Below are positions 8,051-15,290 of a DNA stretch of 64,000 nt, piece by piece. The position numbers were made by a program, and so were the translations under genes. Under the pieces are notes generated by a model. That model made no database searches and was not told the origin of the DNA. It was given only the letters and a program-made list of their open reading frames with translations. The stretch covers positions 109,462 to 173,461 of the forward strand of contig NZ_QEQQ01000012.1 of assembly GCF_003097235.1 (NCBI RefSeq). The letters run 5' to 3'. The DNA comes from Pseudomonas sp. CC120222-01a. GTDB lineage: Bacteria > Pseudomonadota > Gammaproteobacteria > Pseudomonadales > Pseudomonadaceae. Within the stretch, counting starts at the first letter, position 1. The number at the start of each line of letters is the position of its first letter.

Positions 8051-9016
8051 ATGTTCGACCTTGTTGCCCTGCGCGAAGCCGCCGATTTCGTTCACCAGCA
8101 CGTTCCGCCAACACCTCAGCGCGCCTGGCCGCTGCTGGCCGAGCGGGTCGGGTGCAAGCTGTGGGTCAAGCACGAAAACCATGCCCCCACCGGCGCCTTC
8201 AAGGTACGTGGCGGGTTGGTGTACGTGCGGTCGCTGCTGGCCACCGGCAAGCCACCGCGGGGCCTGGTCACCGCCACCCGTGGCAACCACGGCCAGAGCA
8301 TGGCGCTGGCCGCGAGCCAGGCCGGCGTGCCGCTGGTGATCGTGGTGCCCGAGGGCAACTCGAAAGAGAAGAACGCCGCCATGCGCGCACTGGGCGCCGA
8401 GCTGGTGGAGCACGGTGTCGACTTCGACGTGGCCCGCGAAGAGGCGGCCCGCCTGGCGGACGAACTGGGCTACGACATGGTGCCGTCGTTCCACCCTGAG
8501 CTGGTGCGCGGCGTGGCCACCTATGCCCTGGAGCTGTTCGAAGCCGTGGCCGACCTGGATTGCGTGTACGTGCCGATCGGCATGGGCTCGGGCATCTGCG
8601 GGCTGATCCAGGCGCGCAACCTGCTGGGGCTGAAGACCGAAATCGTCGGCGTGGTGTCCAGTGCGGCCGATGCCTATGCGCAGAGTTTCGAGCAGGGCCG
8701 CATCGTCACCACGGCCACGGCCGATACCTTTGCCGATGGCATGGCCTGCCGGGTACCGCACCCGGATGCATTTGCCCTGGTTCGCGAGCATGCTGCACGT
8801 ATCGTGCGGGTCACCGACAGCGAAGTGGCAGCGGCCATGCGCATCTATCACGAAACCACCCACAACACCGCTGAAGGTGCCGGTGCTGCGGCGCTGGCGG
8901 CGTTGCTGCAAGAGCGCGAGCGCCAGGCCGGCAAGCGCGTGGCCGTGGTGCTGAGCGGGGCCAATGTGGATCGCGAGCGTTATGCGCAGGTGCTGGCGTG
9001 TACTGAAAAATCCTGA
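8051..9016 (+). CDS. threonine/serine dehydratase-like PLP enzyme
   Basis: A 321-residue fold-type II PLP enzyme. It has the PLP-lysine motif HAPTGAFKVRGG at about residues 42-53, the substrate loop TRGNHGQS, and the glycine-rich phosphate loop GMGSGICG near residue 180. There is no C-terminal ACT domain, so it resembles catabolic threonine/serine ammonia-lyases rather than IlvA. I chose ATG 8051 because AAGGG lies 9 bases before it; ATG 8042 is too close to that site. Divergence from the MocR regulator suggests it is induced by its own amino-acid substrate. Confidence 0.82.
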   Translation: MFDLVALREAADFVHQHVPPTPQRAWPLLAERVGCKLWVKHENHAPTGAFKVRGGLVYVRSLLATGKPPRGLVTATRGNHGQSMALAASQAGVPLVIVVPEGNSKEKNAAMRALGAELVEHGVDFDVAREEAARLADELGYDMVPSFHPELVRGVATYALELFEAVADLDCVYVPIGMGSGICGLIQARNLLGLKTEIVGVVSSAADAYAQSFEQGRIVTTATADTFADGMACRVPHPDAFALVREHAARIVRVTDSEVAAAMRIYHETTHNTAEGAGAAALAALLQERERQAGKRVAVVLSGANVDRERYAQVLACTEKS

Positions 9017-9035
9017 ATGGATATCGGGGAAAAAG

Positions 9036-9056
9036 TGCTATCTTAATTTGATAGCA
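9036..9056. promoter_or_regulatory. palindromic operator upstream of hicAB
   Basis: TGCTATC-TTAATTT-GATAGCA is a perfect 7-bp inverted repeat with a 7-bp AT-rich spacer, only 7 bases before the hicA start codon. It is the likely autoregulatory site for the DNA-binding HicB antitoxin. Its centre may overlap the -10 region. Confidence 0.7.
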
Positions 9057-9063
9057 TTTTCCG

Positions 9064-9318
9064 ATGAACACTCGATACCGAAAAATCTACGACGCTATCT
9101 TCAGGACGCCCACCACGGCCTCATTGGCGTTTGCCGAGGTTGAAGCGCTGGTGCTTCACCTCGGCGGGCAAGTGCTGGAGCGACAAGGCTCCAGGGTCAA
9201 GCTGGTGCTTGGCGGCCAGAGCTGGAGGTGCCATCGCCCCCATCCCGGCAAGGAAGCCAAACGGTATCAGATTGAAGAAGCCCGCGAATTCTTGCTGCGG
9301 GCAGGAGTCAGCCTATGA
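9064..9318 (+). CDS. hicA: HicA-type mRNA interferase toxin
   Basis: An 84-residue double-stranded-RNA-binding-fold protein ending in the HicA signature HRPHPGKEAKRYQIEEAREFLLRAGV. HicA toxins cleave mRNA during stress. At the position where many HicA proteins have catalytic GSH, this one reads QGSRVKL. That puts it in the GSR subclass, so its activity should not be assumed. The gene is followed by hicB with a 4-base ATGA overlap. Confidence 0.85.
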   Translation: MNTRYRKIYDAIFRTPTTASLAFAEVEALVLHLGGQVLERQGSRVKLVLGGQSWRCHRPHPGKEAKRYQIEEAREFLLRAGVSL

Positions 9319-9647
9319 GTTGCATGCGCTACAAGGGCTATGCCGCCCGTATCGAATACGATGAGCGTGACGACATTTTTGTGGGGCGTGTGCTGGGCAT
9401 GCGCGACATCATCAGCTTTCACGCAAGCTCGGTGCCAGAGCTTCATGAAGCCTTCCGTGGGGCGCTGGAGGATTACCTGGCCGATTGCGCCGAGCAGGGC
9501 ATCACCCCGGAGAAACCCGCGTCTGGCAAGGTCATGCTGCGCATTCGCCCAGAGGTGCATGCGGCTGCCAGTGTTGCCGCCCGCGCTGCCGGCAAAAGCC
9601 TTAACCAGTGGGCCGATGAGGTGTTCGAGCAGGCGGCTCTGGCTTGA
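9315..9647 (+). CDS. hicB: HicB-type antitoxin
   Basis: A 110-residue protein. The N-terminal HicB fold (YKGYAARIEYDERDDIFVGRV, degraded RNase H-like) covers about residues 5-60. The C-terminus contains a ribbon-helix-helix domain (VMLRIRPEVHAAASVAARAAGKSLNQWA). The first part binds HicA and the second binds the operator. Translation is coupled to hicA through the ATGA overlap. Confidence 0.88.
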   Translation: MSCMRYKGYAARIEYDERDDIFVGRVLGMRDIISFHASSVPELHEAFRGALEDYLADCAEQGITPEKPASGKVMLRIRPEVHAAASVAARAAGKSLNQWADEVFEQAALA

Positions 9648-9721
9648 TCGAACACCCTTCCATCCCATGACTGCTCGTGGCAGGCTCTACGGCGCCTGAT
9701 TGCCCTGACTTCGAGTGTTCA

Positions 9722-10369
9722 ATGCCATTTTCCAACGGTTTCCTCCTCAGCCTGTCGTTGTGCCTCGATATCGGCGTGGCCAACATCGCCATGATCACCC
9801 TGGCCATGCAGCGTGGTTTCTTCCAGGGATTCTGGCTCGGCCTGGGGACCTGTGTAGGCGACCTGGTCTATGCCATTGCGGCGCTTGCCGGCATGACCGT
9901 GCTGCTGCAGTTCGAGAGCGTGCGCTGGACCTTGTGGCTTGGCGGTTCGGCGTTGCTGGTGTGGTTCGCCATCAAAATGCTGCTGGCTGCCTGGCGTGGC
10001 GGGCACATGGAGGCCGGCGCGCAAGTGGTGGTGGAGTCGGGCTGGCGCGAGTTTCTGCGGGGCATCTTCCTGGCCATGTCGTCGCCCAGCGCCATCCTTT
10101 GGTTCGCGGCGGTCGGCGGCGTGCTGATAGCCCGCTCCGGCGGTGGCAGCCTGCTGGACGCAGGGCTGTTTCTTGGGGGCTTCTTCGCTGCCGGGCTGGT
10201 CTGGTGCATGGGCATTTGTGGCATCGCCAGCCATGGCGGGCGTTTGCTGGGGGACCGCCTGCTGACTTGGTCGTACCTGCTGTCGGCGGCGATTTTCTGC
10301 TATTTCGCGGTGTATGTGATCATCTCGGGCTACCGTGAATTCATTCTCGCCAGCCCACCGCTTACCTGA
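9722..10369 (+). CDS. LysE family amino-acid exporter
   Basis: A 215-residue integral membrane protein with about six hydrophobic segments and the LysE/RhtB hallmark near the N-terminus (PFSNGFLLSLSLCLDIGVANI, then GFFQGFWLGLGTCVGD). A second typical segment, FLRGIFLAMSSPSAILWFAAVGG, lies at about 115-140. Such proteins export amino acids or related amines. I start at ATG 9722 because the upstream in-frame codons are non-conserved and lack a signal. The next gene begins 10 bp after its stop, so the two may be co-transcribed. Confidence 0.82.
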   Translation: MPFSNGFLLSLSLCLDIGVANIAMITLAMQRGFFQGFWLGLGTCVGDLVYAIAALAGMTVLLQFESVRWTLWLGGSALLVWFAIKMLLAAWRGGHMEAGAQVVVESGWREFLRGIFLAMSSPSAILWFAAVGGVLIARSGGGSLLDAGLFLGGFFAAGLVWCMGICGIASHGGRLLGDRLLTWSYLLSAAIFCYFAVYVIISGYREFILASPPLT

Positions 10370-10379
10370 GGCAACGGAC

Positions 10380-10856
10380 ATGACGCTGCAACCCATCTCC
10401 CCAGCGCGCTACGAAGACGGCCGTCAGCTCAACCTGGCCGGTTTGGCCGAACGTTTCAGCATGAGCGACCTGAGTGGGTTGCCATTGCTCTGGCAACGCT
10501 TCGCACCGCACCTTGGGCATGTGCCCGGGCAGCGCGATCATGACAGTTATGGGGTCTGCTACAACCCCGACGAGCAGGGCGGTTTCGACTACCTGGCAGG
10601 TGTGGAAGTCAATGCCGACCAACCCATGCCCGACGGGTTCAGTACCTTGACGCTGGCACCCCAACATTACGCAGTGTTCGAGCACCATGGCAGCTTGCAA
10701 TGCCTGAAGGCGACCTTCGATGGCATCTTCCAGTGGCTGCCACAGTCGGGTGAGCAGCAGGCCGATGCGGCCCTGTTCGAGCGCTACCCGGCCGGGTTCG
10801 ATCCTGCCGACCCTCAGGCAGTGATGGAAATCTGGGTTCCCCTGCTGCGGAAATAA
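10380..10856 (+). CDS. GyrI-like small-molecule-binding domain protein
   Basis: A 158-residue single-domain protein of the GyrI-like/AraC effector-binding type. It contains RDHDSYGVCYNPDEQGGFDYLAGVEV, then a strand-rich segment with QHYAVFEHHG, and it ends in EIWVPLLRK, a typical C-terminus of this fold. No DNA-binding domain is present, so it may sequester or sense a hydrophobic cation or amine. The ATG at 10380 follows GAGGCAACGG. It lies 10 bp behind the LysE-type exporter. Confidence 0.75.
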   Translation: MTLQPISPARYEDGRQLNLAGLAERFSMSDLSGLPLLWQRFAPHLGHVPGQRDHDSYGVCYNPDEQGGFDYLAGVEVNADQPMPDGFSTLTLAPQHYAVFEHHGSLQCLKATFDGIFQWLPQSGEQQADAALFERYPAGFDPADPQAVMEIWVPLLRK

Positions 10857-10867
10857 TTCCGGCAGCC

Positions 10868-10895
10868 TGTCGATCTGCGCGACTACCGTTCGACC
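10868..10895 (+). promoter_or_regulatory. candidate ECF42-type promoter
   Basis: TGTCGA at 10868-10873, a 17-bp spacer, then CGACC at 10891-10895. As I recall, this resembles the TGTCGA (-35) and CGA-type (-10) elements described for promoters recognised by ECF42 sigma factors. It lies directly before the four-gene operon that ends with such a sigma factor, which would make the operon autoregulated. The assignment is inference from position and motif. Confidence 0.5.
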
Positions 10896-10958
10896 ATGAG
10901 CTGAAGGTACAAGACATCCTTGTGCCGAAACGCTCATGAACGATCGGAGGAACACCCG

Positions 10959-11384
10959 ATGAACACGGCAGCCGAAAACGAAATCCGTCAGCTTATCGAA
11001 CGCTGGATGCAGGCCGTGCGTGACCGTGACATTCCCGCCATCACCGCGCCCTACGCCGACGACATCGTCGCCTTCGATGCCATCCAGTCACTGCAGTTCA
11101 AGGGCAAGGCCGCCTACCAGGCCCATTGGGAAATGTGCATGAGCATGTGCCCCGGGCCCATGGTCTTCGAGCTTGCCCAACTGACCGTGCACGCTGACGG
11201 TGACCTGGGCCTGGCGCACTGGCTGAACCGCTGCGGCCCAGGGGATGACGAGAGCCAGTGCGGCTTCATGCGTGCCACCGTCGGGTACCGCAAGGTCGGC
11301 GGCCAGTGGCAGGTGATCCACGAACACTGGTCGGCACCGTTCGACATGGAAACCCAGAAAGCACTGTTCGATCTCAAGCCTTGA
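10959..11384 (+). CDS. SnoaL/NTF2-like protein, first gene of ECF42 operon
   Basis: A 141-residue NTF2-fold protein: an N-terminal helix pair (ENEIRQLIERWMQAVRDRD), the DDIVAFDA strand, a central GKAAYQAHWE helix, and closing strands (GYRKVGGQWQVIHEHWSAPF). It resembles the YybH/SgcJ group of small ligand-binding or dehydratase-like proteins. The ATG at 10959 has GGAGG eight bases upstream. It is followed 43 bp later by the YCII gene and belongs to the sigma-factor operon by position. Confidence 0.78.
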   Translation: MNTAAENEIRQLIERWMQAVRDRDIPAITAPYADDIVAFDAIQSLQFKGKAAYQAHWEMCMSMCPGPMVFELAQLTVHADGDLGLAHWLNRCGPGDDESQCGFMRATVGYRKVGGQWQVIHEHWSAPFDMETQKALFDLKP

Positions 11385-11427
11385 TCGGCTATCGCCAAAT
11401 GCACGTTGCCAACGCCTGGAGACGACC

Positions 11428-11772
11428 ATGAAATACCTGTGCCTGGTCTATTGTGACGAAGGGCTGTTGCACAGCCTGCCCGACAGTCCGGAAGACGCCG
11501 AATGCCTGGCCTACGCCGAATCGCTGCAGAGCTCCGGGCGCATCATCGCGGCGGAGGCGCTGAAAACCGTGCAGACCGCCACCACCGTGCGCATGCGCGC
11601 CGGGCGGATGAGCATCACCGATGGCCCGTTCGCCGAAACCAAAGAGCAGCTCGCCGGCTTCTACCTGGTCGATGCCCGCGACCTCAACGAGGCGCTGAAC
11701 ATCGCCAAGGGCATCCCGGCGGCGCGAGTCGGCAGTGTCGAAGTGCGGCCGGTGCGCGAACTGCAACCCTGA
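11428..11772 (+). CDS. YCII-related (DGPF) protein
   Basis: A 114-residue ferredoxin-like-fold protein starting MKYLCLVYCDEGLL and carrying the signature ITDGPFAETKEQLAGFYLVDA near residues 54-75. DGPF/YCII proteins are the classic genomic partners of ECF42 sigma factors, and that partner is found two genes downstream here. The biochemical role is unknown. GGAGACGACC precedes the start. Confidence 0.87.
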   Translation: MKYLCLVYCDEGLLHSLPDSPEDAECLAYAESLQSSGRIIAAEALKTVQTATTVRMRAGRMSITDGPFAETKEQLAGFYLVDARDLNEALNIAKGIPAARVGSVEVRPVRELQP

Positions 11773-11793
11773 CAGCAACGGAGAACAACCAGC

Positions 11794-12279
11794 ATGACCC
11801 TTGTCCAACCCGCGTCCGCCCAGCACGAGCTGTCCATCAGCCGCTTGATCGATGCCCCGCCTGCCAAGGTGTTCCGTGCCTGGACCGAGCCCGAATGGCT
11901 GATGCAGTGGTGGGGACCGCACGGCATGACCACCCCGGAATGCGAGATGCAGCTATGGGTCGGCGGCCTTTTCCGTACCCTCATGCGCGCCCCGGATGGC
12001 TCCGAGTTCCCGACCCAGGGCGTGTTCCTGGAAATTGCCGCCCCGCGCCGGCTGGTGTTCACCGATGCCTTCGGGCCGGGTTGGGTGCCGTCGGACAAGG
12101 CCTTCATGACGGCGGTGATCAGCTTCGACGAAGAACACGGCAAGACCCGCTACACCGCCCGTGCCTGGCACTGGAATGCTGCCGACAGCCGCGCCCATGA
12201 AGAAATGGGTTTCCATCAGGGCTGGGGAGAGAGCCTGGACCGCCTGGTGGAGGTCGTGACCCAGCGGATGCCTGACTGA
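11794..12279 (+). CDS. SRPBCC (AHSA1-like) protein
   Basis: A 161-residue START/Bet v1-like protein with the usual opening (LSISRLIDAPPAKVFRAWTEPEWLMQWWGP) and closing helix (GWGESLDRLVEVV). It forms a hydrophobic pocket that may bind a small ligand. It starts 21 bp after the YCII stop, and its TGA shares a base with the ATG of the sigma-factor gene, which indicates one operon and coupled translation. Confidence 0.85.
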   Translation: MTLVQPASAQHELSISRLIDAPPAKVFRAWTEPEWLMQWWGPHGMTTPECEMQLWVGGLFRTLMRAPDGSEFPTQGVFLEIAAPRRLVFTDAFGPGWVPSDKAFMTAVISFDEEHGKTRYTARAWHWNAADSRAHEEMGFHQGWGESLDRLVEVVTQRMPD

Positions 12280-13517
12280 TGGCGGAGCTGGCGCAGGTAC
12301 GTGCCGAAGTCGAAGCGGTGTACCGGCGTGATTCGCGGCGCATCCTGGCGACGCTGATCCGCCTGCTGGGGGATTTCGACCTGGCTGAGGAGGCCCTGCA
12401 CGATGCCTTCTTCATCGCCGTCGAGCGCTGGCAGCGCGATGGCATCCCGGACAACCCGCGGGCTTGGCTGGTCTCCACCGGGCGGTTCAAGGCCATCGAC
12501 GCATTGCGCCGGCGTGCCCGCTTCGACCGCTCCCAGGCCGACCTGATCATGCTGATCGAAGGCCAGGGGCAAGACCCCAGCGAAGAGGAGCTGCTGGCCG
12601 ATGACCGCCTGCGGCTGATCTTCACCTGTTGCCACCCGGCCCTGGCGGCCGATGCCCAGGTACCACTGACCCTGCGCGAAGTCTGCGACCTGACCACCGA
12701 GCAGATCGCCCGGGCCTTCCTGCAAAGCCCCGCGACCATCGCCCAGCGCATCGTCCGTGCCAAGGCCAAGATTCGCGATGCCGGCATTCCTTATCAGGTC
12801 CCGGAGCTGCATGAGCTACCCGAGCGCCTGGAGAGCGTGCTGAGGGTGATCTACCTGGTGTTCAACGAAGGCTATTCGGCGTCCTCGGGCGAGGCGTTGC
12901 TGCAACAAGACCTGAGTGACGAGGCGATCCGCCTCGGGCGCCTGCTGGTGCAACTGCTACCGGACGCCGAGGCGGTGGGATTGCTGGCGCTGATGCTGCT
13001 GCAGGCATCGCGGCAACGCGCGCGCAGCGATGCCGAGGGCAACCTGTTGCTGCTGGACCAGCAGGACCGCAGCCTGTGGGACCGCGAGCTGATTGCCGAA
13101 GGTTGCCAGCTGGTGCGCCTGGCCTTGGCCAGTCGCGCTTTTGGCGCCTACACCGTGCAGGCGGCGATCGCCGCCGTGCATGCCGAGGCGGTGACGGCTG
13201 AAGAGACTGATTGGGCGGAAATTGTCGGGCTATACGATGTGCTGCAACGGCACTGGCCGTCAGCCGTGGTGGCGCTCAATCGGGCAGTGGCACTGGCCAA
13301 ACGCGACGGGGCGCAGGCGGGGCTGGACGCGGTGGAGGCGATTCTGGCAGCGGGAGAGTTGCGCGACTATCACCTGGCCCATGCGGCGCGGGCGGAGATG
13401 CATCGGCAGCTGGGGAATGTCGAAGAGGCGCGAGTGGCCTGGCAGCGGGCGCTGGAGTTGACTAGCCAAGAGCCGGAGCGGCGGCATATCGAAAGGCGAT
13501 TGCGCGAACTGATGTAG
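12279..13517 (+). CDS. ECF sigma factor with C-terminal TPR extension (ECF42 type)
   Basis: A 412-residue protein. The sigma2 region is at about 5-75 (FDLAEEALHDAFFIAVERW), the sigma4 region at about 110-165 (LTLREVCDLTTEQIARAFLQSPATIAQRIVRAKAKI), and a long helical extension with TPR-like pairs runs from about 180 to 412 (DUF6596-type). No anti-sigma gene is adjacent. The combination of length and DGPF neighbour defines ECF42, in which the C-terminal extension is thought to replace the anti-sigma factor. It probably directs transcription of its own operon. Confidence 0.88.
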   Translation: MAELAQVRAEVEAVYRRDSRRILATLIRLLGDFDLAEEALHDAFFIAVERWQRDGIPDNPRAWLVSTGRFKAIDALRRRARFDRSQADLIMLIEGQGQDPSEEELLADDRLRLIFTCCHPALAADAQVPLTLREVCDLTTEQIARAFLQSPATIAQRIVRAKAKIRDAGIPYQVPELHELPERLESVLRVIYLVFNEGYSASSGEALLQQDLSDEAIRLGRLLVQLLPDAEAVGLLALMLLQASRQRARSDAEGNLLLLDQQDRSLWDRELIAEGCQLVRLALASRAFGAYTVQAAIAAVHAEAVTAEETDWAEIVGLYDVLQRHWPSAVVALNRAVALAKRDGAQAGLDAVEAILAAGELRDYHLAHAARAEMHRQLGNVEEARVAWQRALELTSQEPERRHIERRLRELM

Positions 13518-13527
13518 AGGCTTTGCC

Positions 13528-13619
13528 GGCCTATTCGCGGGCACGCCCGCTCCCACAGGTATTGCGCTGCCCTCGATAGCTGCATCAATCCTGTGGGAGC
13601 GGGCTTGCCCGCGAAGAAT
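13528..13619. repeat. paired REP elements
   Basis: Two inverted copies of the REP core (CGCGGGCACGCCCGCTCCCACAG, then the mirror unit) separated by about 35 bp. They lie between the converging sigma-factor operon and the PhaJ-type gene and may also end transcription. Confidence 0.88.
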
Positions 13620-13631
13620 CCAACATTGATA

Positions 13632-14102
13632 TCAGCTGGCGACGAAGTTCGGCGGCGATACCAGCTCGACGGTCTGTTGCTTGCGCGGCGCGAGGATCTC
13701 GGCCACGCCCTCGACCACCAGCTCATCGTTCTGGTTGTACACGTTGGTGGCGATACGCACCTTGAACTTCGGCAGTTTCTCGAGGATTTCCAGGCGCACG
13801 GTCAGGGTGTCGCCGATCTTCACCGGCTTCTGGAAGCTCATCTGCTGGCCCAGGTAGATGGTGCCAGGGCCAGGCAGGGTGCAGGCCACTGCGGCGCTGA
13901 TCAGGGCACCGCTGAACATGCCGTGGGCGATGCGCTCCTTGAACATGCTCTTGGCGGCGAATTCGGCATCCAGATGCACCGGGTTGTGGTCACCGGACAT
14001 GGCGGCGAACAACTGGATGTCACGTTCTTCGACGGATTTCTCGTAGGTGGCCTTCTGGCCGACTTCAAGGGCTTCGTAAGGCGTGTTGGTGACCTGGGTC
14101 AT
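13632..14102 (-). CDS. phaJ: MaoC-type (R)-specific enoyl-CoA hydratase
   Basis: A 156-residue single hot-dog protein with the hydratase-2 motif SGDHNPVHLDAEFA at about residues 36-49, holding the catalytic Asp and His. The following AHGMFSGALISAAV is typical of PhaJ4. It converts enoyl-CoA from beta-oxidation to (R)-3-hydroxyacyl-CoA, a polyhydroxyalkanoate precursor. Its neighbours are an alpha/beta hydrolase and two fadD genes, which agrees with the phaJ4 neighbourhood I recall from P. putida. The subclass number is inference. Confidence 0.83.
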   Translation of the reverse strand: MTQVTNTPYEALEVGQKATYEKSVEERDIQLFAAMSGDHNPVHLDAEFAAKSMFKERIAHGMFSGALISAAVACTLPGPGTIYLGQQMSFQKPVKIGDTLTVRLEILEKLPKFKVRIATNVYNQNDELVVEGVAEILAPRKQQTVELVSPPNFVAS

Positions 14103-14135
14103 TGGGTTTCCTTAAGGGGCGGGCGAGGGCGCCTA

Positions 14136-15080
14136 TCATTCACTGCGGGCAGGGCGGCCAAGGGCCAGCGCTTGCGCTAACCAAGCGAGGATATCAGCGG
14201 TGACCTCGTCACGGTTGAGTTCGTTGAGTACTTCGTGCCGCGCCTCAGGATAGACGCGCAGCTGTATATGTCGATTACCGGTCGCACGCAGGGCGTCGGC
14301 CAGATGGGTGAGACGCTTGCCGGCACTCACCGGATCACATTCACCGCCAATCACCAGCATGGGCAGGTTCGGGTCGATCTGCGCGAGGTTGCGCGCCTGG
14401 CTGATCTGCGCCAGCCCGTGAAGCAGGTCGAGCCACAGCTGGTTGCTGCAGCGAAAGCCGCACAGCGGATCGTTGACGTACTTGTCCACTTCCGCCGGGT
14501 CACGGCTGAGCCAGTCGAACGCCGTACGGGGGGGCTTGAAGGCGTTGTTGAACGAGCCGAACGACAGCCACTCGATCAGTGCGCTCTTGCCCAGTGGCCC
14601 CTGGCGCCAGGCTTCCAGCCGTGCAATCAGGCGCGCCGCCCGATACAACGTGGCGGGCTGGAAGTTGGAGCCGCTGAGGATTGCCCCGTGCAGGCTGGCG
14701 CTGTGGTGCATGAGGTAGGCCTGGGCAATGTAGCTGCCCATGCTGTGGCCGAACAGGAACAGCGGTGTGCAAGGGAACTGCTGGCCGATGTGCTGGGCCA
14801 GCAGGCCAAGGTCGTTGACCACGGCATTCCAGCCATGTTGCCGGGCGAACAGGCCGAGGCTGCCCTGCTCGGCGGTGCGCCCGTGGCCGCGCAGGTCCGC
14901 TGCCAGCAGGGCGTAGCCGGCATCGCAAAGGGCCTGGCCCAGGCGCTGGTAGCGACCGCCATGCTCGGCCATGCCATGCGCCAGCAGCACCACGGCCTTG
15001 ACCGGTGTGGCCGGCAGCCATTGGTGCACGTACAGCCTGCAATGCTCGCTGGCAGGCAGCCAGAAGGCGTCATGGGGCAT
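14136..15080 (-). CDS. alpha/beta hydrolase, monoacylglycerol-lipase-like
   Basis: A 314-residue serine hydrolase of the S33/Hydrolase_4 type: an oxyanion-region motif (VVLLAHGMAEHGGRY) near residue 36, the nucleophile elbow GHSMGS near residue 107, a candidate acid in GGECDPVS and the histidine in EARHEVLNE. I start at ATG 15080 because AAAGGA lies upstream; the longer frame adds non-conserved sequence. Its position in a lipid gene block suggests acylglycerol or ester hydrolysis. Confidence 0.82.
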   Translation of the reverse strand: MPHDAFWLPASEHCRLYVHQWLPATPVKAVVLLAHGMAEHGGRYQRLGQALCDAGYALLAADLRGHGRTAEQGSLGLFARQHGWNAVVNDLGLLAQHIGQQFPCTPLFLFGHSMGSYIAQAYLMHHSASLHGAILSGSNFQPATLYRAARLIARLEAWRQGPLGKSALIEWLSFGSFNNAFKPPRTAFDWLSRDPAEVDKYVNDPLCGFRCSNQLWLDLLHGLAQISQARNLAQIDPNLPMLVIGGECDPVSAGKRLTHLADALRATGNRHIQLRVYPEARHEVLNELNRDEVTADILAWLAQALALGRPARSE

Positions 15081-15290
15081 GGCGAATCCTTTGCGCGATG
15101 GTGACCCGCTCAGTGTATGCACAACCGGCCGAATTGCAGGAAGGGCACAAATAAGATTCACAATGTTAATGGCGGCACTTGGCGTATATGCCACCTCGGG
15201 CATACCTGCTAACGTCGATTCAACGCCTTTTTGCCATCAGGCAAACGGGACAAGGAATCCCTACGGGCTCAGGCAGAGGAACAATAATAA

